The notes: generated by a model not told the origin, from the sequence alone. A stretch of DNA of 23,483 nt from an uncultured Hyphomicrobiales bacterium (GCA_903891395.1 CAITEM010000261.1:1-23483); one strand, 5' to 3'. Counted from the stretch's first letter, positions 14,022 to 22,818 are shown. Program-made: numbers and translations.

Positions 14022-15392
14022 ATGTATAAGACATCGCTTTATGTTGCTGCCGCCTTCGCCGGCGTGCTCGGTGTAACCACGGCCCAAGCCGCCGACGTCC
14101 TGCAACCCGCCGCCAAACCCGTTTTTAAAGCTGTGCTGCAAGCCCCGAATTGGACCGGCTTCTATGTCGGCATCCAGGCCGGTGGCGGCGGCGGCACCGC
14201 ACGCCAAGCCGATTTCACCGGCCGCGATATCGGCAACTACAATTTGTCGGGCGGCCTCGTCGGTGTGACCTGGGGCTACAACTGGCAGATCGGCAATACC
14301 GTCATCGGCTTCGAGAGCGACGCGGCCTGGAGCAAGTTCAAAGGCTCGACCACGGGCGGCGGCAACTGCATCGTGACATGTTCGGCCGAGTTGCAGGCCT
14401 TCGGCGCCAATCGGTTCCGGCTCGGCTACGCCTATGACCGCTGGCTTCCTTTCGTCGCGGGCGGCATGGCCTGGGGCTACCTGCACGGCGACGAAAACAA
14501 CGGGCTGCTCGGATCTGGCGCGGAGTTTCACTATGGCTGGACGGTCGGCGCCGGCCTCGAAGCCCTGCTCGATCCAAACTGGAGCGCGAAGGTCGAATAT
14601 CTGTACGCCGATTTGCGCGGCGGCAACACTTTCACGGACGCGCTCGCACCCGCTTCGATCACGGAGTCCGTCACGACGCGCGTTCACATCGTCCGCGCCG
14701 GCATCAACTACAAATTCGCGCCGGGCGGCGGATGGCTGTCGTTCATGCCGCGCAGTCCAGGGCCCGCCAATGGTCCCTGGAATTGGAGCGGCCTCTACGC
14801 CGGCATCAATTATGGCGGTGGCGCCGGCCGCGCCTCGCAGTCTGATATTCTCTTCGACCGCGGGCAGTATGACGTCAGCGGCGGGCTGGTCGGCGGCACC
14901 ATCGGCTACAATCTGCAACACGGCAGCCTCGTCTATGGCGCCGAAGCCGACCTCGATTACACCACCATCAAAGGCGCGACGAGCGGCATGCCTGGCGCCT
15001 TGGCGGGCTGCTCCATCATCGGCGCAGTCAACTGCGACACCAAGCTGAACTGGTTCGGCACGGCCAGAGCGCGTGTGGGTATCGCGGTCGATCGCCTGCT
15101 GCCCTATGTCACCGCCGGTGCGGCGTTCGGCAAGCTGACGAGTTCGGAAGGCACGCCCGGCTTAGGATTATCCGGCTCCGGCACGTCAACACGCATCGGC
15201 TGGACCGCCGGTGCCGGTATAGAAGCCCGCCTCGACGACCGCTGGAGCGCCAAGCTTGAATATCTTTATGCCGACCTTGGCAGCCGCCAGACTTTTACGG
15301 ATCAGGCATTGTTTGGCGCTTTTACGGTCAACGAAATCGTCAGCTTCAAGACGCACATCTTACGCAGTGGATTGAATTACAAGTTCAACTGA
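14022..15392 (+). CDS. Outer membrane protein with two tandem Omp25-type barrel repeats
   Basis: The 456-residue product has a signal peptide (AQA-AD, cleavage near 23) and two homologous halves. Half 1 (about 43-232) begins NWTGFYVGIQAGGGGG and ends HIVRAGINYKF. Half 2 (about 253-456) begins NWSGLYAGINYGGGAG and ends HILRSGLNYKFN. Both carry SGGLVG.T.GYN, a central RLGYAYDRWLPFVAGG or RVGIAVDRLLPYVTAG segment, and W(S)AK(V/L)EYLYADL. Each half is the length of a complete eight-stranded Omp25/RopB-like barrel with alternating aromatic residues, and the second ends with Asn after Phe rather than the usual terminal Phe. The start at 14022 gives the best signal peptide; ATG 14004 is an alternative. 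Its stop overlaps the converging monooxygenase stop by eight bases. Confidence 0.88.
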   Translation: MYKTSLYVAAAFAGVLGVTTAQAADVLQPAAKPVFKAVLQAPNWTGFYVGIQAGGGGGTARQADFTGRDIGNYNLSGGLVGVTWGYNWQIGNTVIGFESDAAWSKFKGSTTGGGNCIVTCSAELQAFGANRFRLGYAYDRWLPFVAGGMAWGYLHGDENNGLLGSGAEFHYGWTVGAGLEALLDPNWSAKVEYLYADLRGGNTFTDALAPASITESVTTRVHIVRAGINYKFAPGGGWLSFMPRSPGPANGPWNWSGLYAGINYGGGAGRASQSDILFDRGQYDVSGGLVGGTIGYNLQHGSLVYGAEADLDYTTIKGATSGMPGALAGCSIIGAVNCDTKLNWFGTARARVGIAVDRLLPYVTAGAAFGKLTSSEGTPGLGLSGSGTSTRIGWTAGAGIEARLDDRWSAKLEYLYADLGSRQTFTDQALFGAFTVNEIVSFKTHILRSGLNYKFN

Positions 15393-16620
15393 CCGGCGCT
15401 TCCGGCGTCCGCACGTGCTCGGGGCGCACGCCCATGCCAATCAGCCGCGCCGGGAAACGGCGCAGCACGGGAAACCAGTTGAACAGTTTCACCTGCCACG
15501 GCAGCGTTGGCGTCTGCGTGCTCGCCAGCAGCGGCGACAACACGCGTTTCTGAACTTGCACCTGTACCCACTGGATGACTTTCATCGGCAGCGTGCGCCG
15601 CTTTTGTACAGCCGCGAGATGCGCGTCGGTCACCTGCCCGGCCTTGAGAGGCGCCGCCAGAATATTCGCCGCCGCCACCGCGTCCTGGATCGCGAGATTG
15701 ATGCCGACGCCGCCGACCGGCGACATCGCGTGCGCGGCATCGCCAATACACAGCAGCCCTGGTCTGTGCCATTGCCGCAACCGGTCGATAGCGACCGTCA
15801 GTAATTTAATATCATCCCAGCTTCTGAGTTCGGCAGTGCGGTCGCGCAGAAACGGCGACATCGCCACCACCGCGTCCTTGAACGTATCCAACCCAGCCTG
15901 CTTGACGCGGTCGATGCCGCCCTTCGGGATCACGTAGGCACATTGCCAGTAGTCGTCACGGTTGAGCATGATCATCATGCGGCCGGCCTCAAGGTGGCCG
16001 AAGGTTTCCGCGGTGTCGCCGGCACGGCGCGACACGCGGAACCACAGCACGTCGATCGGCGCGCCGATGTCGTCAATCGTAAAGCCGCTTTTGTCGCGCA
16101 CGGTCGAATGCCGGCCGTCGCAGCCCACCACCAGATCGGCCAGAAGCTCGATCTCGCCGTCCGGCGTCTTGGCGCGCACGCCGGCGACGCGGCCATTGCT
16201 TTCGATCAAACCGATCGCGTCGTGCCGCATGCGCAGATCGAATTTCGGATACCGCTTGCCTTGCGCCGCCAGGAAATCGAGAAAGTCCCACTGCGGCATC
16301 AGTGCGATGAACTTGCACGTCGTTGGCAGATGCGAAAAATCGGCGATGGTGACGACATCTTTGCCGACCTGCCCGGTCAAGTGGTCGACCTTGTCGTGCT
16401 TCACCTTCAGGAATTCATCGAGCAGTCCGAGTTCGTGCATCAACTCGAGCGTCGAAGGATGGATGGTGTCGCCGCGGAAATCGCGCAGGAAGTCGGCGTG
16501 CTTTTCCAGCACCGTCACCGCCACGCCGGCCCGCGCCAGCAGGAAGCCGAGCATCATGCCGGCCGGACCGCCGCCGGCAATCACACAGGTCGTTTTGAAA
16601 GATGATGCGGCCATGTCCAT
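15385..16620 (-). CDS. FAD-dependent monooxygenase (PHBH/UbiH-like family)
   Basis: The 411-residue flavoprotein has the three fingerprints of group A aromatic hydroxylases: the dinucleotide-binding GGGPAGMMLG with Glu39 (16-39), the DG motif VVGCDGRHSTVR (Asp168) and the GD motif CIGDAAHAMSPVGGVGINLAIQDA (GD at 293-294). The N-terminal R-G-D-TIHPSTLELMHELGL segment is typical of the family. It is expected to be a cytoplasmic NAD(P)H-dependent hydroxylase or oxidoreductase of an aromatic or quinone-like substrate, which cannot be specified. The C-terminal helices VIQWVQVQVQKRVLSPLL may be peripheral to membranes. The Met at 16620 is chosen; Met at 16614 is equally possible. Divergent from the thioesterase gene with an 79-bp gap. 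Confidence 0.9.
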   Translation of the reverse strand: MDMAASSFKTTCVIAGGGPAGMMLGFLLARAGVAVTVLEKHADFLRDFRGDTIHPSTLELMHELGLLDEFLKVKHDKVDHLTGQVGKDVVTIADFSHLPTTCKFIALMPQWDFLDFLAAQGKRYPKFDLRMRHDAIGLIESNGRVAGVRAKTPDGEIELLADLVVGCDGRHSTVRDKSGFTIDDIGAPIDVLWFRVSRRAGDTAETFGHLEAGRMMIMLNRDDYWQCAYVIPKGGIDRVKQAGLDTFKDAVVAMSPFLRDRTAELRSWDDIKLLTVAIDRLRQWHRPGLLCIGDAAHAMSPVGGVGINLAIQDAVAAANILAAPLKAGQVTDAHLAAVQKRRTLPMKVIQWVQVQVQKRVLSPLLASTQTPTLPWQVKLFNWFPVLRRFPARLIGMGVRPEHVRTPEAPVS

Positions 16621-16699
16621 TTCTAACCGGGGGAGCGGCGCGGCGAAAGACCTTGCCGGTGGCACTCGGCCCCGGTTATGGAAACCGTGAGGTGACCCC

Positions 16700-17155
16700 G
16701 TGAACGATCAGACATCCGCCAAGCCGCGCAAGCCGACGCCTATCCTCGCCGATTACCCGCACCGGGTGAAAGACATCGTGCGCTACGCCGATCTCGACCC
16801 GCAGGGCCACGTCAACAACGCCGTGTTCGCGACCTATTTCGAGTCCGGCCGCGTCGCCATGTTTCGCGACCCGAACCTCGGCATCGGCGTCGAAAACGCG
16901 ACCTTCGTGCTGGTGCGCCAGGAGATCGACTTCCTGCGCGAACTGCGCTGGCCCGGCCATGTCGAAATCGGCACGGCCCTGGCCGAATCCGGCCGCTCGT
17001 CGTTCACCCTCATGCAGACCATCTTCAACGGCGACATCTGCTCCGCGGCCGGCCGCGCGACTTGGGTGATGATGGACACGACGACGCGCCGCTCGCGGCC
17101 TTTGACCGACGAAGCTTTGGCCAAATTGACGCCGTGGAAATATCGCGGGGAATAA
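16700..17155 (+). CDS. Acyl-CoA thioesterase, hot-dog fold (4HBT family)
   Basis: The 151-residue product carries the 4-hydroxybenzoyl-CoA-thioesterase signature RYADLDPQGHVNN.VF..YFE, with Asp33 the probable catalytic residue. A long central helix follows, then strands LVRQEIDFLRELRWPGHVEIGT and a Trp-V-M-M-D segment, matching a single hot-dog domain, which normally works as a dimer or tetramer hydrolysing acyl-CoA thioesters. The chain-length or aryl preference is unknown. The start is GTG at 16700, with GAGGTG five bases upstream. It is divergent from the monooxygenase gene and convergent with the ferredoxin gene, with only 8 bp between the stops. A shared role in aromatic-acid metabolism with the monooxygenase is possible but not shown. 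Confidence 0.88.
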   Translation: MNDQTSAKPRKPTPILADYPHRVKDIVRYADLDPQGHVNNAVFATYFESGRVAMFRDPNLGIGVENATFVLVRQEIDFLRELRWPGHVEIGTALAESGRSSFTLMQTIFNGDICSAAGRATWVMMDTTTRRSRPLTDEALAKLTPWKYRGE

Positions 17156-17163
17156 CGGCAGAC

Positions 17164-17484
17164 CTACGCCTGCTTCTCCGGCGTCGTCACGACGAGCCCA
17201 TCGAGGTCGGGCGTCACCTTGATCTGGCACGACAGCCGCGAGTTCGGCTTAATGTCATAGCCGAAATCCAGCATGTCCTCTTCCATCGGCGACGGCTCGC
17301 CGGTTTTCGCGCGCCAGGCCTCATCGACATAGACATGGCAGGTAGCGCAGGCGCAGGCGCCGCCGCATTCGGCTTCGATGCCGGGAATGTTGTTGCGGAT
17401 GGCAGTTTCCATGACCGTCGAGCCGGTCTCGGCTTCGACAGTGCGCGCGGTTCCGCTGAAATCTTTGTAAATGATCTTCGGCAT
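17164..17484 (-). CDS. 2Fe-2S ferredoxin, adrenodoxin/plant type
   Basis: The 106-residue electron carrier has the cluster ligands Cys40, Cys46, Cys49 and Cys86 (CxxxxxC, then xx, then C about 37 residues later). The surrounding ECGGACACATCHVYVDE and SRLSCQIKV are typical of the adrenodoxin-like branch that serves P450s or iron-sulfur assembly. An extra Cys44 lies within the loop. It has no signal peptide. It is not beside hsc/isc genes, so a role in an electron-transfer chain to an oxygenase is more likely than a general cluster-assembly role, though no partner reductase is seen. The ribosome binding site is weak. Confidence 0.9.
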   Translation of the reverse strand: MPKIIYKDFSGTARTVEAETGSTVMETAIRNNIPGIEAECGGACACATCHVYVDEAWRAKTGEPSPMEEDMLDFGYDIKPNSRLSCQIKVTPDLDGLVVTTPEKQA

Positions 17485-17574
17485 GGCTCGGGAATTTATG
17501 AAGCATCGCGCCGGAATTAGCGCAAGGCGGCACGGTATATAGTCAATCGGGGGCGCGCGCCATCCCTGCCCGCT

Positions 17575-17934
17575 TTAGCCTTCCCGCAGCAATTCCGCGA
17601 TCAGCGCATGTGCCTCGTCCACCGCTTGCGCCAAACGATCGATGGCGGCGCTGCATTCTGCGGCCGATTGCCCGGCGGCGATCTCTGCGTCGCCCGCGGT
17701 GCGCGCGACACGGCCAGCGCCGATGCCGGCGGCCGAACCTTTCAGGGTATGCGCCCAGGTCGCGACGGTGGCCGGGTCACCACTGCGCATGCGCGCGATC
17801 AGGATCGTCGCCTGCCGGTCGAAAAGGTCGAGTACCTCGCGCTCGAGGCTGCGGTCGCCAAACGTCATCCGGGTCAGGTGGCTACGGTCGATCGCCACTT
17901 CCGGAGCGTGCATTGAAACCGCAGGTGGCGTCAT
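17575..17934 (-). CDS. Stand-alone HPt (histidine phosphotransfer) domain protein
   Basis: The 119-residue helical protein contains the HPt motif WAHTLKGSAAGIGAGRVAR, with His62 as the phospho-acceptor. The preceding helix (DRSLEREVLDLFDRQATILIARM) and two following helices make the four-helix bundle. It has no kinase or receiver domain, so it should shuttle phosphate between a hybrid kinase and a response regulator. The start at 17934 is chosen because GGGGAGGA lies four bases upstream; Met at 17913 and the longer frame to 17985 are weaker. It is divergent from the GPR-like gene across a region with CtrA-like sites. That arrangement hints at cell-cycle phosphorelay involvement, but HPt proteins cannot be assigned to a pathway by sequence. 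Confidence 0.88.
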   Translation of the reverse strand: MTPPAVSMHAPEVAIDRSHLTRMTFGDRSLEREVLDLFDRQATILIARMRSGDPATVATWAHTLKGSAAGIGAGRVARTAGDAEIAAGQSAAECSAAIDRLAQAVDEAHALIAELLREG

Positions 17935-18325
17935 ACTGTCCTCCCCCGAACCATCCCTTATCGAGGCCGAGTGTGACAAGGCCACGGCAATGCCGAGTAA
18001 AGACGCATGGTTAAATGGCGTGTAACCGTGAATTCAGCCGGCGCTTGCATGGCCGCATCGTGGCCGCAATTTGGCGGCCATGATCGATGGACCATTCAGG
18101 GGCGCTGGAATTATCGTGGTTAATGGCCGTTAACGATGATTAAAAAGTCCTAACCATGTTGGTTTCCTTCGCTTTGCCAAGGCGATAGGATGAATTGCTC
18201 AGGCTACGTGGCGGCCGCGCGTCGATTTTCGTGCAAGCCCCCGAGGTTCCAGCGCTCGTGGCGTGACCCTGGTGACGGGGCCGCGACAAAGTTTAGTACA
18301 GCGTAACAACGAGGCGACGACCGCT
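17935..18325. promoter_or_regulatory. 391-bp gene-free divergent region with CtrA-like sites and phased TTAA array
   Basis: No convincing coding frame is seen. A perfect TTAACCAT on the minus strand lies at 18014-18007. TTAACC on the minus strand is at 18123-18118, and CTAACCAT (one mismatch) is at 18150-18157. Within this, TTAA starts at 18120, 18130 and 18140 and CTAA at 18150, each exactly 10 bp apart. TTAACCAT is the half-site of the alphaproteobacterial cell-cycle regulator CtrA. The canonical full site TTAA-N7-TTAA is not met, because these spacings are N6. The region must hold promoters for the HPt and GPR-like genes. Confidence 0.55.
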
Positions 18326-21300
18326 ATGGCGAATAATCCGCAGAAAGCCAAAGACGCGACCGAAGAGGCGCTCTCCGCCATCAAGGAAGCGCTCACCGTC
18401 CGCCAGAGCGATCCACGCACCAACCCGCCTTTTGTCCCGACCGCCGACGCGCCACCCGCGGCCGATCTGTTCCAGGAGGAAAGCTGGAACGGCGAAGACA
18501 CCTCGCTGCGCGCCGCCAATGACGACCGCGCCAATATCGGACAGATCCTGCAGACGCTGCGCCGCCGTCCGGCGCGCATGCCCTATCTCATTTCCACCAT
18601 CGCCGCTTTCGCCTGGATCGCCGGCGGTCTGGCCACCGCCTATCTGTTCAGCGACGAACTTCATGGCTTGATCGCGACGCCGCGTCTTGGCGTTGCGGCG
18701 TTCGCCTGCATTGCCAGCGCCCTCGTCGTGCCGGTCATCTTCTTTTACGTCATCGCGCACATGTTCAGCCGCTCGCAGGACATGCGCATGGTCGCGGAAT
18801 CGATGGCGGAAGTCGCCATGCGACTGGCGCAGCCGGAAACCTCGGCGCGTGAATCCATCGTCACCGTCGGCCAGGCCATCCGCCGCGAAGTCGCCGCCAT
18901 GGGCGACGGCGTCGAACGCGCTTTGGCGCGCGCCGCCGAACTCGAAGCGCTGGTACACAACGAAGTATCGGCGCTAGAGCGCGCCTATAACGACAACGAA
19001 GTCCGCATCCGCGATCTGCTGAGCGAACTGTCCAATCAGCGCGAGACTTTGGTCAGCAAGGCCGAGCAGGTGCGTAACTCGATTGCCGCCGTGCATCTCG
19101 ACCTCGCCCACGACATCACCTCGGTCGGCGATCTGGTCGCCGACAAGGTCAACGAAGTGGCGCAGCGCGTCACCCGCTCGCTCACCGAAAAAGGTGAGCA
19201 CATCACGCTGGCGCTCGGCCATGCCGGCGATTCCATGATCAACGCCCTGAGCGAGCGCGGCTCGACGCTGCTCGACCGCCTGGAGACCACCAGCGACAAG
19301 GCCACCACCGCGATCGGTTCGGCCAGCGAACGCCTGACCGCGAGCCTCTCGTTCAAGACCGAGAACGTCCACGACGAATTCGCCGACCTCGCCGCGCGCC
19401 TGCAGCAGATGATGACGGCGCGCCTCGATCAGGTCGCGCAGGGCTTTGCCACCAAGGCCGCGCACACCATCGAGAGCATGGGCTCGCGCTCCGAGCAGTT
19501 CACCGACGCCATCGCCACGACGTCGTCCCGCATGGCGGAATCGATCGCCGCCCGCGCCGACGAGGTCAATGCCGCGTTGCGTTCGACAGGTGACTCGCTG
19601 GTGCTCGACATCAGCCTGCGCGGCGGCGACGTCGTCTCCAAGATGGAGCAGACCGGCGCCCGCATCACCGACACCATCGTCAACCGCTCCAGCAACATCG
19701 CCGACACCTTCCGCGACAGCGCGGAAACCTTGGTCACCGCGCTCAACAGCCGCAGCGACGCGGTCAAGGACATGCTGGCTGCCCGCCTGCAGGCCTTCGA
19801 AGACATGTTCAACCACGGCGGCACCGAGCTGACCGAAAAGATTTCCCGCGACTCGACGACGCTCGGCAATCTCGTCACCCGCCACATCTCCGAATTCGAC
19901 CGCACCGTGAAGACCTATGGCGGCGAACTGGTCGAGCGCCTCGGTCAACGCACCCAGGACGTCTCCAACGCGATCCGCACCTACCTCGACACCTTCGACG
20001 AGCGCGTCACCGGCCGCACCACCGAACTCAACACCACGCTCGACACGCGCCTCCTGCAGTTCGAGGAACTGCTCGGCTCGCGCGTCACGGGCCTGGCGCA
20101 GACCTTGACCGACGGCGGCCGCGACGTCGTCGGCGCGCTCGACAAGCGCATCACCGAAGTCGCCGGCACCATCACCGCCCGCGGCATGGAAGTCGCCGAC
20201 GCCATCGGTGCCACCACCACCAACCTCGACGAGAAGCTGGGCGCGCGCGCGCTTGAGGTTGCCAACACGCTCGATAGCCGCATCGGCCGCTTCGAGGAGC
20301 TGCTGGTCGGCCGCGCCGAAACCGTCACCGAGCACATCGAGACGCGCACCAAGGCCGCCGCCGACGCGCTCGGCGCGCGCATGGAGCAGCTTACCCAGGC
20401 GATCACTTCCAACTCGTCGGAAGCCGAGCGCTCGCTCAGCGCGCTGGCCATCTCGACCACCGAGTCGATCCGCAACAGTGCCAGCGAAGCCGAGCGCACG
20501 CTGACCGGCGTCAGCGACGAAGTCGCCCGCAACTTCGTCGGCAAAGCCGACGAGATCGCCAAAGCCGTCAGCCATCGCACCAACGAGATGACCGCGATCC
20601 TGACCGACAAGAGCGGCGGCGTGCTCTCCGCCATCGTCGAGAAGGGCGCGCAATTCGCCACCGACATCACCAAAGCAACCGATCAAGCCATGGCGTCCAT
20701 CGAGGAGAAGGGCTTCACCTTCACCCGTAACATGATGGACAACGGCACCGAAATCACCCGCATGATCAATACCGCGGGCGAAACGGCCAGCAACAACGTC
20801 ACGCGGACCCTCAACGAACTCAGCGAGACCGCGCAGAAGGCGATCACCGTCTCCAAGGAAGTGACGACCTCGACCGTCGCCGAGATGCTCGAGACCCACA
20901 ATATGCTGCGCGCCGACACCACCGCTCTGTTCGAGCGGCTGCGCGAGGCCAACATCATGTTGCAGGAAGTGCTGTCCGGCTCGCACGAGAACATGAGTGC
21001 GCTGGAAAACACGCTGATGCTGCGGGTGTCGGATTTCGTCACCGCCATGAACGAGGTCAGCGCCGCGACCGGCGTCGCCACCGATCGCGTCGAGCGCAAC
21101 ATCACGAACTTCCGCGACGTCACCACCCACGTCATCAGCGACCTCGGCCAACTGGCGGTGCAGTTCGACGCCCACGGCCGCGAACTGGCCAAGGCCGCCG
21201 ACCTGGTCGACACCAGCAACCAGCGCAGCGAAGACACCATCAACGAGCGCCGCGTGCAGCTCGACTCGCTGGTCTCGACCCTCGACATCCGTACCGAGGA

Positions 21301-22741
21301 TCTCGAGCAGCGCCTCAAGCGCTTCTCCAGCCTGCTGGACGAATCGCTCGAAGCCGCCTCGTCGCGCGCCCGCGACGTCGCTCGCGTCGTCTCGGACGCC
21401 AGCGCGGAAGGTTCGCGCGCCATCGGCGACGTGGTCCGCGTCGTGTCGGAGGCTAGCGCCGAAGGCGCCCGCGCCATCACCGAGCAGTACGAGAGCGTCC
21501 GCGGCCACGCCGAAGACGTCGCCCGCGCGGTGCTGGAAGGCAGTATCGAGAGCACCCGTACCGTCACCGAACAGTACGATCGCATCCGCGAGCACACCGA
21601 GGGCGAGCGCGAACGCGCTGCCGAGACCATGCGCGGTATCTTCGAGCGCTCGTCCGGCGACACCGCGGCGCTGTTCGCCGACGCCAGCGAGCGTTTCACC
21701 GATACCGTCCGCGGCATGAAGCAGATGGCGGGCGAAATGCAGCGTGAGCTGGAAACGGCCCGCGTCAACACCCAGCGCGAACTTGAAACCATGCGCGCGC
21801 AGATGGCGCGCGAACTCGAAGCCACCCGCGCCGAACTGCGTCGCGGCGTATTCGACCTTCCCCAGGAGACCGCCGACAGCGCCGCGCAGATGCGCCGCGT
21901 CATCGTCGATCAGATCGAGGCTCTGGCCGAACTGAACCGCATCGTCGCCCGTCACGGCCGCAACCTCGACGCCGTCGAGCCGGTGCAGCGCCGCGAAGAG
22001 CCGGCGCTCGCCATCGTCGGTGGCCGCCACAACGCCGCGCCGCCCCGTCAGGAATTGCGGCAGGAGCCGCGTCAGGAGCTTCGCCCTGAGCCGCGACAGG
22101 AACCACGTCACGAGCCTCGCCCCGAGCCGCGTCAAGAATCGCGTGCCGAGCGTCAGGACACGCCGCCGCCGCGTCCCCTGCAGCGTAGCGAGCCAGTCAA
22201 CTTCGCGCCGGCCGCGCGCCGCGCCGAAGCCCCGGCCATCAGCCCCACGCAGGCCGTGGCCGGCCGCGGCTGGCTCTCGGACCTGCTGAACCGCGCCTCG
22301 CGCGACGAAGCCGAACCGACCCGCGAATTCCCGCGCGGCGAACAACGCGATCCGATGCGCGACATCCCGCGTCCGCAGGAAGAACGCACCGCCCGCCACT
22401 CCATCGAGTCGCTGGATTCATTGTCGGTCGATATCGCCCGCATGATCGACCATGACGCCGCCGCCGATCTGTGGGACCGCTACAAGCGCGGCGAACGCAA
22501 CGTCTTCACCCGCAGACTCTACACCTTGCAGGGCCAGCAGGCATTCGACGAGATCCGCAAAAAGTACCGCAGCGACCGCGAGTTCAAGCTGACGGTCGAC
22601 CGCTACATCGGCGAGTTCGAACGACTGCTCGACGAAGTCTCGCGTGACGACCGCGGCCAGGTGGTGGCCCGCACGTATCTGACGTCGGAAACCGGCAAGG
22701 TCTACACCATGCTGGCCCACGCCGCCGGAAGGTTCGACTAA
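18326..22741 (+). CDS. Giant two-TM coiled-coil protein, probable growth-pole-ring (GPR/RgsE-like) protein
   Basis: The 1471-residue protein has a polar N-terminus, two TM helices (about 86-108 and 120-145), and then more than 1000 residues of charged helix with apolipoprotein-like repeats. Typical repeat words are TT.L...L..R..EV...I..R and EELL.GR. Next comes an Arg/Pro/Gln/Glu low-complexity linker (about 1230-1300), including a 12-bp-unit repeat, and a compact C-terminal domain ending TYLTSETGKVYTMLAHAAGRFD. This layout matches Agrobacterium GPR and Sinorhizobium RgsE, which form a ring at the growing pole of unipolarly growing Rhizobiales; those are longer (about 2000 residues). The start at 18326 is preferred over a GTG at 18263, but no strong Shine-Dalgarno decides it. 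A long antisense frame on the other strand is a codon-bias shadow. Confidence 0.8.
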   Translation: MANNPQKAKDATEEALSAIKEALTVRQSDPRTNPPFVPTADAPPAADLFQEESWNGEDTSLRAANDDRANIGQILQTLRRRPARMPYLISTIAAFAWIAGGLATAYLFSDELHGLIATPRLGVAAFACIASALVVPVIFFYVIAHMFSRSQDMRMVAESMAEVAMRLAQPETSARESIVTVGQAIRREVAAMGDGVERALARAAELEALVHNEVSALERAYNDNEVRIRDLLSELSNQRETLVSKAEQVRNSIAAVHLDLAHDITSVGDLVADKVNEVAQRVTRSLTEKGEHITLALGHAGDSMINALSERGSTLLDRLETTSDKATTAIGSASERLTASLSFKTENVHDEFADLAARLQQMMTARLDQVAQGFATKAAHTIESMGSRSEQFTDAIATTSSRMAESIAARADEVNAALRSTGDSLVLDISLRGGDVVSKMEQTGARITDTIVNRSSNIADTFRDSAETLVTALNSRSDAVKDMLAARLQAFEDMFNHGGTELTEKISRDSTTLGNLVTRHISEFDRTVKTYGGELVERLGQRTQDVSNAIRTYLDTFDERVTGRTTELNTTLDTRLLQFEELLGSRVTGLAQTLTDGGRDVVGALDKRITEVAGTITARGMEVADAIGATTTNLDEKLGARALEVANTLDSRIGRFEELLVGRAETVTEHIETRTKAAADALGARMEQLTQAITSNSSEAERSLSALAISTTESIRNSASEAERTLTGVSDEVARNFVGKADEIAKAVSHRTNEMTAILTDKSGGVLSAIVEKGAQFATDITKATDQAMASIEEKGFTFTRNMMDNGTEITRMINTAGETASNNVTRTLNELSETAQKAITVSKEVTTSTVAEMLETHNMLRADTTALFERLREANIMLQEVLSGSHENMSALENTLMLRVSDFVTAMNEVSAATGVATDRVERNITNFRDVTTHVISDLGQLAVQFDAHGRELAKAADLVDTSNQRSEDTINERRVQLDSLVSTLDIRTEDLEQRLKRFSSLLDESLEAASSRARDVARVVSDASAEGSRAIGDVVRVVSEASAEGARAITEQYESVRGHAEDVARAVLEGSIESTRTVTEQYDRIREHTEGERERAAETMRGIFERSSGDTAALFADASERFTDTVRGMKQMAGEMQRELETARVNTQRELETMRAQMARELEATRAELRRGVFDLPQETADSAAQMRRVIVDQIEALAELNRIVARHGRNLDAVEPVQRREEPALAIVGGRHNAAPPRQELRQEPRQELRPEPRQEPRHEPRPEPRQESRAERQDTPPPRPLQRSEPVNFAPAARRAEAPAISPTQAVAGRGWLSDLLNRASRDEAEPTREFPRGEQRDPMRDIPRPQEERTARHSIESLDSLSVDIARMIDHDAAADLWDRYKRGERNVFTRRLYTLQGQQAFDEIRKKYRSDREFKLTVDRYIGEFERLLDEVSRDDRGQVVARTYLTSETGKVYTMLAHAAGRFD
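22046..22141 (+). repeat. Eight 12-bp coding repeats (Arg-x-Glu-x) in the GPR-like linker
   Basis: Eight consecutive four-residue units, R-(Q/P/H)-E-(P/L/S), are encoded by imperfect 12-bp units. They form a proline/charge-rich flexible segment between the coiled coil and the C-terminal domain. Copy number probably varies between strains. Confidence 0.85.
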
Positions 22742-22764
22742 TCGTCATCGCTAGCACGTAAACA

Positions 22765-22794
22765 AAAACGGGCGCCCTCACCGGCGCCCGTTTT
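22765..22794 (+). terminator. Terminator of the GPR-like gene
   Basis: A perfect 12-bp stem AAAACGGGCGCC/GGCGCCCGTTTT (22765-22776, 22783-22794) with a CTCACC loop. T run on the plus strand and A run on the left, so it can also serve the converging MCE gene. Confidence 0.88.
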
Positions 22795-22818
22795 CGTATA
22801 GCGGGGATCTGCTCACCC

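Noticed and set aside
18120..18143. TTAA pairs as canonical CtrA full sites
   Set aside because: The spacers are 6 bp, not the 7 bp of TTAA-N7-TTAA. Only half-site similarity is claimed.
18974..22399. An 1141-codon open frame antisense to the GPR-like gene
   Set aside because: Its length follows from the extreme third-position GC bias of the sense gene. The product is a monotonous Gly/Ala/Arg/Asp mixture with no domain, and it lies wholly within a confidently coding frame.
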